DNA of 64,000 bases from Acidobacteriota bacterium (GTDB taxonomy: Bacteria > Acidobacteriota > Vicinamibacteria > Vicinamibacterales > UBA2999), in assembly GCA_018000455.1 (NCBI GenBank), contig JAGNJW010000018.1, forward strand, positions 48,821 to 112,820, in the 5' to 3' direction. The notes beneath the pieces were generated by a model. It made no database searches and was not told the DNA's origin. It worked only from the letters and a program-made list of their open reading frames with translations. Shown here in pieces: positions 50,734-59,625 of the stretch (positions within the stretch are counted from its first letter, which is position 1; every line of letters begins with the position of its first letter). A program made the position numbers and the translations under genes.

Positions 50734-52232
50734 CGCGGCATCGACATCAAGGCGGCCAGCATCTCGATGCCCTCCCACAGGTTCTGCAGCCGCAGGTTCT
50801 CATCCGGCCCGTGCTGGTTGTTGTCGAAGTTCACGATCGAGACGCCGACGGTCGGCATCTGGTACTGATCGCTGAAGGTGCCAAACGGCAGGCCGCCGCC
50901 GAGCGTCGGCAATTGCACCGGCGGCACGCCGCGCAACGTCAGCGCCGTCACCACGGCCTGGGCCTTCGGATCGTCCATCGACACGCGCGAGGCCGTCGAG
51001 CCGCGCCGGGCGTCGACGCGGGCAATCAGGCGATGGGTGCGCCGCTCGTCGTCGGTCGGGTCGCGGCCGCTGACGATGACGTAGCCCTGCTGGCGGATGT
51101 GCTCGGTGATGAGCGCGTTCTGCGTGTCGGGCACGAGATCCTTCACCATCCGCACCTCGATGCGCGCGGTGGCCGAACCCGGAATCGCCGAGCGCCCGGA
51201 GATGCCGCTGGTCGACATCTCGAGGATGCTGAGCGTGGGCTGGTTGAGCTTCGCCTCCAAGCGCTCGTCTGGCCGTTCGGGCGTGGCGACGGCGAAGTCC
51301 CGCGCCAGCACGGCCTCGACATCGGGTGCCGCAGCCAGCGCCGCCTTCTCGGTCGCGGTCAGCGGGCGCACGTCACGGTAGAAGTCCTTGATGAGCACAT
51401 GGCCGGCGTCGTCTTTCATCGTCGCCAACAGTTTCGCCAGGCGCATCGACGGGTCGGGCGCCCAGTTGCCGTAGTTCCCCGAGTGCAGGTCACCCCTGGC
51501 GCCGTAGACCGTCACCGTCACGCCAGCACCGCCGCGCACGCCGAAGTAGACCGTGGGCCGGCCGCTGGGATGCCGCGGGCCGTCGAGCGTGACCGCCAGG
51601 TCCGTCTTGAGCGCGCCGGCGCGGGCGGTGGCGAAGCGGTGGAAGTTCGCCGAGCCGGCCTCCTCCTCACCGTCGAGCACGACCCGCACGTTCCACCGCG
51701 GGCCGCTCGCGGTCGCCCGGAGCGCATCGACGGCATTGAGGAGCGCCACGATCGGCCCTTTGTCGTCGGAGGTCGATCGCCCGTACATCCGCCACTCGGG
51801 GTCAAACGACGTGCGGGCGGGATCGTCGGCCACCGGCCCGTTCGCGCCCCACAAGCAGGGGGTGAACGGCTGGCAGCGCGTCCACTCGGAGGCATCCACC
51901 GGCTGGCCGTCGTAGTGGATGTAGAAGGTCAGCGTGCCTGCCGCGTTGGCCACGTCGAGACTGGCGAAGACGATCGGCGAGCCCGGTCCGCCCACGGTCT
52001 CGACCTTGAACTGGCGCGCCGTGAACAGCCGCTGCAGGTGTGCCGCGTTCTGCTGCATGTCGGCATCGTTGCCGGCCACGTTCGGCAACGAGACCAGGCC
52101 CCGCAGTTCCTCGACGATGGCCGCCTCATGGGCGGAACGCCATTCGGCGATGCCCGCTGGTTGGGCGGCCCCCGTCGTCGCGCCGAGCACGACGGCCAGC
52201 ACGCCCGCGACGCCAGTAAGTTTCAGTTGCAT
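50730..52232 (-). CDS. secreted M20 family metallopeptidase
   Basis: A 500-residue exported dinuclear-zinc peptidase. After the signal peptide (about 1-24) come FYIHYDGQPVD (first metal ligands, Asp/His), SDDKGPI (bridging Asp), LDGEEEAGS (catalytic Glu) and a dimerisation insert (about 220-380). The family includes dipeptidases and carboxypeptidases. ATG at 52232 is fixed by a perfect AGGAGG at 52239-52244, six bases upstream. It follows the ABC permease by 38 bp and overlaps the serine hydrolase. Confidence 0.9.
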   Translation of the reverse strand: MQLKLTGVAGVLAVVLGATTGAAQPAGIAEWRSAHEAAIVEELRGLVSLPNVAGNDADMQQNAAHLQRLFTARQFKVETVGGPGSPIVFASLDVANAAGTLTFYIHYDGQPVDASEWTRCQPFTPCLWGANGPVADDPARTSFDPEWRMYGRSTSDDKGPIVALLNAVDALRATASGPRWNVRVVLDGEEEAGSANFHRFATARAGALKTDLAVTLDGPRHPSGRPTVYFGVRGGAGVTVTVYGARGDLHSGNYGNWAPDPSMRLAKLLATMKDDAGHVLIKDFYRDVRPLTATEKAALAAAPDVEAVLARDFAVATPERPDERLEAKLNQPTLSILEMSTSGISGRSAIPGSATARIEVRMVKDLVPDTQNALITEHIRQQGYVIVSGRDPTDDERRTHRLIARVDARRGSTASRVSMDDPKAQAVVTALTLRGVPPVQLPTLGGGLPFGTFSDQYQMPTVGVSIVNFDNNQHGPDENLRLQNLWEGIEMLAALMSMPR

Positions 52233-52238
52233 TCGTTG

Positions 52239-52244
52239 CCTCCT
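52239..52244 (-). promoter_or_regulatory. consensus ribosome-binding site for the M20 gene
   Basis: AGGAGG on the minus strand lies six bases before the ATG at 52232. It is the strongest Shine-Dalgarno in the region and rules out the upstream in-frame ATG at 52262. Confidence 0.85.
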
Positions 52245-52270
52245 GGCCGCGCCATGCGGCATCGTCCACT

Positions 52271-53866
52271 TCACTTTCGGAGGAGCCCCGGCGGCGTGAG
52301 CCAGCGCTGCGCACGCGCCAGCACCAGGTCGACGGTGATGGCGAGCAGGGCCGCCGGCACCGCCCCCGAGAGAATCATGCGCGTGTCGGCGAGGGCCAGC
52401 CCGGCCACGATCGGATCGCCAAGACCGCCGCCGCCGACAAAGGCGGCCAGCGTCGCCGTGCCGACGTTGGTCACGGCCGCCGTGCGCACGCCGGCCATGA
52501 TGACCGGCACCGCCAGCGGCATCTGCACCCACGTCAGGACCTGGCGCGGCGTCATACCCAGTGCGACGGCGGCCTCGACCGCACTCGGGTCGGCCTGGCG
52601 CACGCCGGTCACGGTGCCGCGCACGATCGGGTAGAGCGAGTAGAGAAACAGGGCCACGATCGCGGGCACCACGCCAATGCCGAGCACCGGCAACATGAAG
52701 GCGAGAAGCGCGATGCCGGGCACCGTCTGCAGCACGCCGATGCCGCGCGTGGCAACCTCGGCGGCGCGGCGCCTCGCCAACAGCAGGCCGAGCCCGACCC
52801 CGGCCACGATCGCCGCGGCCAGCGACACGCCGACGAGCCACAGATGCCGGGCGCTCAGCGACGCAATCGCGTCGCGTCTGGACCACAGGTAGCGCACAAA
52901 AGAGGGCGACGCCGTGCCGGGTGACACGACCGCCACCGAGGTGTCCGACCGACCGCGCGCAACGACGAGACCGAGGTCTGCCAAGGCGGCCCGCGCGACG
53001 TCGGCCGCCGCCTGCCCTTCCACTTCCACCTGCGCGTTGAGCCGGCGCATGCGCGTGACATCGATCCGTCCGCTCAGTTCGCCGAGCGCCGACACCGCCG
53101 CCGGCTGCTCACGAGCCAGCGCCCCGCGCACCACCGCCGCCGCATCGTAGGGCGGGAAGACATGGCGGTCGTCGACGAGCACGGTGAGCGGATAGCGATC
53201 GAGCAGGCCGTCGGTCGAATAGGCGTCGATGATGTCGACGTCGCCGGCGGCCAGCGCCTGGTACTTGAGCGCTGGCGCCAGCGCGCTCACGCTGGCGGGC
53301 GCCAGCCCGTAGACGCGGCGCAGCGCTGGCAATCCGTCGGGCAGGCCGATGAAGTCGGCCGTGAAACCGGCGCGCAGCTGGCTGCTGACCCGGGCCGCAT
53401 CGCTCAGCGTGCGCAGACCGAGCCGCGTCGCCATCTCGGTACGGACCGACATGGCGTAGGTGTTCTCGAAGCCGAGCGGCGCCAGCCAGCGCACGTCGTA
53501 GCGGGCGGTGAACTCACGGGACACCGTGTCGAAGACGGCCGCCGGATCGGTCGCGACGGGTGCCTTCAGCACGACCAGCAGGCCCGAGCCGGTGTACTCC
53601 GGAAAGACGTCGATGGCGCCCTGCCGCAAGGCCGGGAAGATGATCTCGGTGCCGCCCAGGCCGAAGCGGCGCGTGACCCTGAGACCGCGCGCTTCGAGAA
53701 TCTGCGCGAAGAGCTCGGCCAGCAGGTACGACTCGCCGAAGGGCTTGGAGCCGACCACCACCGGACGGGCGCGCTCGGTGGCCTGCGCCTGCAGGGCCGG
53801 CATCGCGGCGGCCGCGCAGGCCACGACGGCGGTCAGCCCGACGGCCTGACACAGGCGCCGGGTCAT
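52271..53866 (-). CDS. OpuC/EgtU-like ABC substrate-binding domain fused to permease
   Basis: A 531-residue fusion. Residues about 1-28 are a signal peptide; 35-300 a type II (OpuAC/OpuBC) substrate-binding domain beginning VVVGSKPFGESYLLAELFAQ with FPEYTGSG; 320-531 a five- or six-helix permease with the EAA-type loop EAAVALGMTPRQVL. Most known fusions of this family have the permease first (from memory), so the order is reversed here. Likely ligands are quaternary amines (betaine, choline) or ergothioneine. ATGA overlap with the ATPase gene. Confidence 0.88.
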   Translation of the reverse strand: MTRRLCQAVGLTAVVACAAAAMPALQAQATERARPVVVGSKPFGESYLLAELFAQILEARGLRVTRRFGLGGTEIIFPALRQGAIDVFPEYTGSGLLVVLKAPVATDPAAVFDTVSREFTARYDVRWLAPLGFENTYAMSVRTEMATRLGLRTLSDAARVSSQLRAGFTADFIGLPDGLPALRRVYGLAPASVSALAPALKYQALAAGDVDIIDAYSTDGLLDRYPLTVLVDDRHVFPPYDAAAVVRGALAREQPAAVSALGELSGRIDVTRMRRLNAQVEVEGQAAADVARAALADLGLVVARGRSDTSVAVVSPGTASPSFVRYLWSRRDAIASLSARHLWLVGVSLAAAIVAGVGLGLLLARRRAAEVATRGIGVLQTVPGIALLAFMLPVLGIGVVPAIVALFLYSLYPIVRGTVTGVRQADPSAVEAAVALGMTPRQVLTWVQMPLAVPVIMAGVRTAAVTNVGTATLAAFVGGGGLGDPIVAGLALADTRMILSGAVPAALLAITVDLVLARAQRWLTPPGLLRK

Positions 53867-54609
53867 GCGGAGACTCCGGCGAGCCGCGCACGCGCCAGCA
53901 GCTCGGCGACGTACGGTGTCGCCGGCGCCGCAGCCAGGGCCTGAGGTGTGCTGGTCTGCTCGAGACGTCCACTGCGGATGACGGCGATGCGGTCGGCGAG
54001 CAGCGCGGCTTCGTGGAGATCGTGCGTGACGAGCAGCGCCGCCGCCTTGGTGCGCCGGCGCAGCGCCAGGAACATGGCCTGCAGATCGCCGCGCGTGATG
54101 GCGTCGAGCGCGCCAAACGGCTCGTCGAGCAGCACGACCGGCGCGCCTGCGGCCAGGGCCCGGGCAAACGCCACGCGCTGCCGCTGGCCGCCGGAAAGCT
54201 GATGGGGCCAGCGCGCGCCGAATTGCTCGACCGGCAGGCTAACGAGTTCGAGCGCCGCCGCTGCCAGGGCGGCCGCGTCAGGCCGCGAGGTCAGCCGCGG
54301 CACCAGCGCCGCATTGGCCGCAACCGACCAATGTGGCAGCAGGCCACCGTCCTGGGGGACGTAGCCGAGCCCGCGCCTGAGCGTGACGGGATCGACCGTC
54401 CGCAGATCGCGACCTCCGACCCACGCCTGACCGGCATCGAGTACCGTCAGGCCATTGAAGACGCGCAGCAGCGTGCTTTTGCCCGATCCGCTCTCGCCGA
54501 CGAGCGCAACGCACTCGCCCGAGGCGACCTCGAGCGTGACGTCGTCGAGTGCGACGACGTTGCCGTAACGCTTCGAGACGCCGACGGCGCTGAGGGCAGC
54601 GTCGCTCAT
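53863..54609 (-). CDS. ABC transporter ATP-binding protein (OpuC/EgtV type)
   Basis: A 248-residue ATPase: Walker A GESGSGKST (about 40-48), Q-loop YVPQDGGLLPHW, signature LSGGQRQRVA, Walker B VVLLDEPFGALD, and THDLHEA (H-loop). It lacks the C-terminal CBS domains of osmotically gated OpuA ATPases, suggesting uptake that is not ionic-strength gated (inference). It powers the adjacent fused permease/binding protein. The ATG at 54609 lies 4 bp from the beta-barrel gene stop. Confidence 0.92.
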   Translation of the reverse strand: MSDAALSAVGVSKRYGNVVALDDVTLEVASGECVALVGESGSGKSTLLRVFNGLTVLDAGQAWVGGRDLRTVDPVTLRRGLGYVPQDGGLLPHWSVAANAALVPRLTSRPDAAALAAAALELVSLPVEQFGARWPHQLSGGQRQRVAFARALAAGAPVVLLDEPFGALDAITRGDLQAMFLALRRRTKAAALLVTHDLHEAALLADRIAVIRSGRLEQTSTPQALAAAPATPYVAELLARARLAGVSA

Positions 54610-54613
54610 CGCG

Positions 54614-55324
54614 TCACAGCCCGGCGAAGAGGCGCACCGAGGCCGTCGGCACACCGCGCACTCCGTCCACGAGGGCGATTCCCCCGGTGCGCCAGTGCCA
54701 ACCCAGTTCGGTTGTCACGCCGAGCGAGCGGCCCGGTGGCGCGCCCAGGAGCCAGAGGCGCAGGCCGGCGGCCGCCGTCCACACCTGTCCGGTTTCAACG
54801 AGCACCCGCGCCTCGTGCAGCTGACGCAGGTAAGCGCCGCCGGCGGCCAGGTACGGTCTGCCGCGGCGTCCCAGTGACCACCGCGGCAGCGCGTAGAGTA
54901 CTCGCGCGCCGACGGTGTACTCGTCGATGCGTTCGCTGGCCACGGCCGGCGGCGTCCCTTCGGCATCGCCCCTGATCGACGTCTCGAGTGTGGGGCGCGC
55001 CGAGGTGCCAACGATCTCGACCGCGATCCTGGCCGTGACCGGCACCGCCAGCCCGATCTCCAGGCGCGTCGTGTTGCCGAGCGTCGAGTCGGTCTGGAAG
55101 AGCGTGAAGGGCGACGGCGTGAGGGTGCCGAGCCCACTGGCCCGGGTGTCGGCGGTGACGGCGCCGAGCGACTCGGCGCCGGCCCAGCCCCCGCCAATGC
55201 TCACGACCGGATACCAGGCCCGCCACCCGGCCGGGCCCGCGGTCGCTGTCTGCGCCGACGCGCTCCCCACGCTCGCGAGCACGAGCCACGCCAGCGCGCA
55301 GGTGACGCACGTTGCTCGCCTCAC
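54614..55324 (-). CDS. outer-membrane beta-barrel-like protein
   Basis: A 236-residue protein with a signal peptide (1-24, ASA-Q) and about eight to ten alternating strands typical of small outer-membrane barrels (LEIGLAVPVTARIAVEIVG, YLAAGGAYLRQLHEARV), ending in a hydrophobic ASVRLFAGL with no terminal Phe. Function unknown; a porin or adhesin role is only a guess. Overlaps the matrixin stop by 4 bp (ATGA); the ABC ATPase follows 4 bp on. Confidence 0.72.
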   Translation of the reverse strand: MRRATCVTCALAWLVLASVGSASAQTATAGPAGWRAWYPVVSIGGGWAGAESLGAVTADTRASGLGTLTPSPFTLFQTDSTLGNTTRLEIGLAVPVTARIAVEIVGTSARPTLETSIRGDAEGTPPAVASERIDEYTVGARVLYALPRWSLGRRGRPYLAAGGAYLRQLHEARVLVETGQVWTAAAGLRLWLLGAPPGRSLGVTTELGWHWRTGGIALVDGVRGVPTASVRLFAGL

Positions 55325-56316
55325 TTCGGCCTGACCTCGATCGTCACGACGCTGGTCGCCCCGCCTGGCTGCACGACGGCGAGCCGTGAGCCGTAGGCCA
55401 CCCCGAAGTCGATGTCGACATCGGCCGGCCCGAAGAAACTCTCGAGATCGGCGTCATCGAGTGGCTCGACCCTGAGCACGTACGGCCCCTTGGTCAGGCC
55501 CGCGATGACGAACTCGCCGGCGGCATTGAGCGTGTAGCCGCCGACCATCCGGCCCGATTCAAGGCCGAAGGCGACGATGTGCGCGCCATAGACGCCGCTG
55601 CCGTTCTTCGTGACCCGCCCCTGGATACTGCCGAACTCGCTGGCCGGCAGGGCGTCGTAGAGATCGCGCACGCCGGCGATGTCGTCGGGTTGCAGCACCC
55701 GGTCGGCGATGCTGCCGGCCGGCCAGGCAATCGGGAACATGACGGCGCCGGTCGACAGCACGCGCCGGCCGCTGCCGCTGACCTCGGTTTCGCCGAGCGC
55801 GGAGTGCCCGAGGCCGAGCAGGTGTCCCAGCTCGTGCAGCGCCACCGATTCGAGGTCGTGCGCGCCGGCTTCGCCTGTGGCCGACGTCGACCAGCGGAAG
55901 CGCGTGTTGAAATAGATGTCTGACTCGAGCAGCGCGCCGGTGGTCGCATCGAGCAGAAACGTCGCGGCCCCGAGCACGCGCTCCTGGTCCGGGCGATCGA
56001 GGAAGCCGAGCGTCGAGCGGCCGTCCGACTCGAGCGGCTGGCTGCGGGTGAGCCCCTGGCCGCTGAACGACACCGGCAACCCGGGCACGCGGTTCCAGGT
56101 GGCGGCGGCGCGGCCGACGGCGTCACTGAAGGCTTGTGGGGAGATGCCGTTGAAGTCGCGCTCGAAGACGAAGTACGAGATCGGGCCAGATGCCCAGCGC
56201 ACGGGCACGGTGCGGCCGCCCACCTCGACACCGAACTTCAAGTAGGCGTGAAGCGGCGAGGTGGTGGCGGCCACGGCGATGACGACGGTCACGAGCGACG
56301 CCAGGCGGCGCCTCAT
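55321..56316 (-). CDS. secreted matrixin-type metalloprotease
   Basis: A 331-residue metzincin. Signal peptide about 1-24; the catalytic zinc motif HELGHLLGLGHS (HExxHxxGxxH, about residue 160) and a Met-turn GAVMFP. A C-terminal carboxypeptidase-regulatory-like beta domain (GRVTKNGSGVYGAHIVAFG, about 235-331) follows. It probably degrades extracellular or periplasmic proteins. Coupled by ATGA to the preceding secreted protein gene and to the following barrel gene. Confidence 0.9.
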   Translation of the reverse strand: MRRRLASLVTVVIAVAATTSPLHAYLKFGVEVGGRTVPVRWASGPISYFVFERDFNGISPQAFSDAVGRAAATWNRVPGLPVSFSGQGLTRSQPLESDGRSTLGFLDRPDQERVLGAATFLLDATTGALLESDIYFNTRFRWSTSATGEAGAHDLESVALHELGHLLGLGHSALGETEVSGSGRRVLSTGAVMFPIAWPAGSIADRVLQPDDIAGVRDLYDALPASEFGSIQGRVTKNGSGVYGAHIVAFGLESGRMVGGYTLNAAGEFVIAGLTKGPYVLRVEPLDDADLESFFGPADVDIDFGVAYGSRLAVVQPGGATSVVTIEVRPK

Positions 56317-56858
56317 CGCGCGTCTCCAACCGCGCGGACGTCGGCGGCGAAGCTCACGAGCGGTCGTATCCGACGGGCCGCAGTGCCCCGCCGCACGATC
56401 GTCGGTGCCCCAGCCGCATGCACGGGCGACGGCACCACCATGGCCATACCGCCCGCCGCGCCGGGTGCCACCCGGTAGACACCGAGCGAGAGACCGACAG
56501 GCTGCGGCATCGACGGTGCCTGCCCGCGCAGGAAGATCACCACTTCGTCGCCGGGACGGAAGGTCGGTGCCCCGGGCATCACCAGGATGCGGCCGCCGGC
56601 TTCCCCACCGGGCACGACGAAGGTGGCCGTGTCGGTCCGAGCGCCCTTGAAGGCAGCGTAGACGTCGAGCGTGATCGTCGACTCGATCGTGCGCCGGTCG
56701 CTCGTCCAGTGGCCCTGCACCTCACGCACGCGGCCGTGCACGACCGATACCGACTCGCGGACGAGTTCTTCGAAGGTGGCCGGTAGCACCGTCAAGGCCC
56801 GCGCCGGCACGGTGACGGCCAGGAGCGCGCTCAGCAGGAACAGCGGGAACATGCGCAT
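56313..56858 (-). CDS. secreted protein of unknown function, matrixin partner
   Basis: A 181-residue protein with a signal peptide (about 1-22, ARA) and a small all-beta part: FEELVRESVSVVHGRVREVQ then GEAGGRILVMPGAPTFRPGDEVV. Proteins of this look often sit directly before matrixins in acidobacteria; an inhibitor or chaperone role is inference. It begins the transcription unit reaching 49801, with a 50-bp gap to lpxB upstream. Confidence 0.7.
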   Translation of the reverse strand: MRMFPLFLLSALLAVTVPARALTVLPATFEELVRESVSVVHGRVREVQGHWTSDRRTIESTITLDVYAAFKGARTDTATFVVPGGEAGGRILVMPGAPTFRPGDEVVIFLRGQAPSMPQPVGLSLGVYRVAPGAAGGMAMVVPSPVHAAGAPTIVRRGTAARRIRPLVSFAADVRAVGDAR

Positions 56859-56908
56859 GGCCTGAGTCTACTTCGATGCCGCGCCGGCCCGCGGCACCGG
56901 CCACGGCA

Positions 56909-58072
56909 CTACGGCACTGGCAAGCGGCGGGCCACGGCCAGCACCGCGTCGGCGATACGGTCGGTCGCGCCCGGAGGGCCGAGCTTGGCACGCGTCTCGG
57001 CAAGGCGGGTGCGGGTCGTCGCCCATCGCTCGGGCTCGCGAAGGTAGGCAATCGTCTCGGCGGCGATCGCCTCGGGCGTGCAGCCATCCTGAATCAGCTC
57101 TGGTACGACACGCTCCCCGGCGATGAGGTTCGCCATCGCGTAGGTGTCCACGGTGACGAGCGGCTTGCCGAGCGCGTAGGTGAGCGGCGACAGCTTGTAG
57201 ATGACCACCATCGGCCGCTCGTGCAGCGCGGTCTGCGCCGTGGCCGTGCCCGAGGCCGTGATGACGACATCCGCGGCGGCAAGCACGTCGTCGGTCCGGT
57301 GCTGCACGACCGGTGTCGTCGGCGCCGCCGCCAGGATCGCAGCGAACTCCTCAGGACGGCGTCCGGGGGCCGACGCCACGATGAACTGCACGGCCGGCAC
57401 GGCCGCGCCGATGGCCGGCAGCGCTGCGGCAACGACCGGCACGAGCCGCGCCAGCTCGTTGTGCCGGCTGCCAGGCAGGAGCGCCACGACGGGGCGCGAC
57501 CCGACCAGTCCAAGCGAGAGGCGCAATGCCTGCTGGTGCCGCGCGGCCTCGGCCGGGTCGGCACTCGGGGCGGGTACGCGATCGACGAGCGGGTGCCCGA
57601 GGAAACGGACGGGTACGCCGGCCTTCTCGTAGAGCGGCGCTTCGAACGGGAAGATCGGCAGGGCCAGTGCGACATCGCGCTGCATGGCCTTCATCCGGCC
57701 CGGCCGCCAGGCCCAGAGCTGCGGGGTCACGTAGTAGACGACCGGCACGCCTCTGGCCGCGACCAGCGACATGAGGCGGAAGTTGAAGTCCGGATAGTCC
57801 ACGACGACGAGCGCATCGGGCGGAGTCTCGGCGGCAGCCCGCCCGAGCCGCCGCAGCATGGCGTAGGTGGCCGGCAGGACGCGCACGGCCTCAGTCAGCC
57901 CGGTCACCGAGAGGCCGGTGTAGTCGCCGATGAGGCGCACGCCGGCCTCGCGGCACAGCGGCCCGCCGAAGCCGAAGACGTCGAGCCCGGGCTCGCGCGA
58001 CCGAAGCGCCTGTGTCAGCGCGCCGGCATATAGATCGCCGGACGGCTCACCGCACGAGACCATCACCCGCAT
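56909..58072 (-). CDS. lpxB: lipid-A-disaccharide synthase
   Basis: A 387-residue glycosyltransferase (GT19) that joins UDP-2,3-diacylglucosamine to lipid X, making the lipid A disaccharide on the inner membrane face. GEPSGDLYAGALTQAL, GFGGPLCREAG, YYVTPQLWAW, FLGHPLVD, LPGSRHNELA and the GTATAQTAL motif are all present. The ATG at 58072 gives the normal length. It follows the M16 pair by 29 bp, in the same run as lpxD. Confidence 0.94.
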   Translation of the reverse strand: MRVMVSCGEPSGDLYAGALTQALRSREPGLDVFGFGGPLCREAGVRLIGDYTGLSVTGLTEAVRVLPATYAMLRRLGRAAAETPPDALVVVDYPDFNFRLMSLVAARGVPVVYYVTPQLWAWRPGRMKAMQRDVALALPIFPFEAPLYEKAGVPVRFLGHPLVDRVPAPSADPAEAARHQQALRLSLGLVGSRPVVALLPGSRHNELARLVPVVAAALPAIGAAVPAVQFIVASAPGRRPEEFAAILAAAPTTPVVQHRTDDVLAAADVVITASGTATAQTALHERPMVVIYKLSPLTYALGKPLVTVDTYAMANLIAGERVVPELIQDGCTPEAIAAETIAYLREPERWATTRTRLAETRAKLGPPGATDRIADAVLAVARRLPVP

Positions 58073-58101
58073 CTGAGAGGTCCGCGGCGGCTGCCCGACC
58101 G

Positions 58102-59625
58102 TCAGTCCTGTGGTCCGCGGGCCGGACGACGCAGGTCCGCGGCCGTGAGGTCGAGCTGGTCGAGCGGAATGCGCTCGACGCTCGAAAAGCCGGCGCCCGC
58201 CAGGTCCTTCATGAAGCGATCGGCATCGCCGACGAGCACGACCGAGAGCGCCGCGGGCTTGAGCCAGGCCTGCGCCACCCGCTGCACGTCGTCCACCGTC
58301 ACCGAGCGCACACGCTCGGGATACGCCGGCAGGTCGTCGAGCGGCAGGTCGTAGAAGAGCTGGTTGAGCACGCGCGTCGCGATCGCGTCGGGCGACTCGA
58401 TCGAGAGCGGGAAGCTCCCAGCCAGGAAGTCCTGCGCGCCGGTCAGCTCGGCTTCGTAGACACGCTCGCGCTGCAGGCGGAAGAACTCGTCGACCACCGT
58501 GCGCAACGCCTCGGCCGTCGCTTCCGTACGGGTATCGGTTTCGGCGATGACGGCGCCCGTGAGTTTGTAGGCGTCGAGGTCCGCCGAAGCCCCGTAGGTC
58601 AGCGACTTCTGGGTGCGCAGCACCTGCTGCAGCCGGTTGCCGCCTTCCCCGCCCAGGATCTTTACCACCTGATCCATCACCAGGTGATCGGCGTGGCGGC
58701 GCGCGAAGGCGAGATGCCCGGCCCGAATCTCGGTCTGCACGGCACCCGGCTTGTCGATGACGATGAGGCGCTTGACCGGCGGCGGCGGTTCCATGGGCGC
58801 GAAGACCGGCACGGCACCCTCGGCCCAGTCGCCGAACACGCGCTGCACGTGCTCGAACGCCACCTCCGGCGTGACGTCGCCGACGATGGCGATGAGCGCG
58901 TTGTTCGGCACGAACCACGCCTTGTGGAAGTTGACGAAGTCTTGCCGGGTGAGGGACAGGAGCGACGGCACGGTACCGCCCGACGGCATCCCGTAGGGAT
59001 GGAAGCCGAAGACCAGCCGGTCGATGACCTGCGAGGCGACGGTGTCGGGATCCTCGGCCGCCACTGTCAGCGACGAGAGCGCCTGCTGGCGCTGCCGTTC
59101 GATCTCGGCTTCGGCAAACGCGGGCTGGCGCACGACGTCGCCCATCAGCGCCAGCGCCTGACCGAGCCCGTCGGTCATGCTGACGGTGTTGACGAAGCTC
59201 AGATCGGTGCCGGCGCCGGTGCCGAGCAGGCCGCCCATGAAGTCGATCTCTTCGGCAATCTGCGCCGAACTGCGCGTGGCGGTGCCCTGGTCGAGCAGGG
59301 CGGCCGTCAGCATCGCGAGCCCTTCCTTGCCCTTCGGGTCCTGCGCCGCGCCGGCGCGCACGAGCATCCGGGCGCTGACAATCGGCTGCTCGTTCTGGCT
59401 GACGAGCACGACCTTGAGGCCGTTGGGCAGGGTGCGAATCTCGTAGGGCGGAAACGTCACCGCCTTGGCGCGGAGCGGGCGCGGCGGCCGCTCCGTCGGC
59501 CAGCGCAGGGCATCGGCCACGGTCGGCGTCCGCGCCTGGCCGGCCACGAGCCCGACTGACGCCACCAGCACGGCGATCGAGACGACGAGCGACGACTGCA
59601 CGACGTGAAAGGCGCGGCGGCTCAT
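58102..59625 (-). CDS. M16 family protein without zinc site (inactive partner)
   Basis: A 507-residue protein with an N-terminal signal (about 12-30) and two M16 half-domains. At the place of HxxEH it reads GLAMLTAALLDQG, so the zinc ligands are missing; the C-terminal half keeps the glycine-rich loop region. In mitochondrial processing peptidase and PqqF-like pairs such a chain is the substrate-holding subunit. It is ATGA-coupled to the active M16 gene at 59622, so a heterodimer is likely. Confidence 0.9.
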   Translation of the reverse strand: MSRRAFHVVQSSLVVSIAVLVASVGLVAGQARTPTVADALRWPTERPPRPLRAKAVTFPPYEIRTLPNGLKVVLVSQNEQPIVSARMLVRAGAAQDPKGKEGLAMLTAALLDQGTATRSSAQIAEEIDFMGGLLGTGAGTDLSFVNTVSMTDGLGQALALMGDVVRQPAFAEAEIERQRQQALSSLTVAAEDPDTVASQVIDRLVFGFHPYGMPSGGTVPSLLSLTRQDFVNFHKAWFVPNNALIAIVGDVTPEVAFEHVQRVFGDWAEGAVPVFAPMEPPPPVKRLIVIDKPGAVQTEIRAGHLAFARRHADHLVMDQVVKILGGEGGNRLQQVLRTQKSLTYGASADLDAYKLTGAVIAETDTRTEATAEALRTVVDEFFRLQRERVYEAELTGAQDFLAGSFPLSIESPDAIATRVLNQLFYDLPLDDLPAYPERVRSVTVDDVQRVAQAWLKPAALSVVLVGDADRFMKDLAGAGFSSVERIPLDQLDLTAADLRRPARGPQD

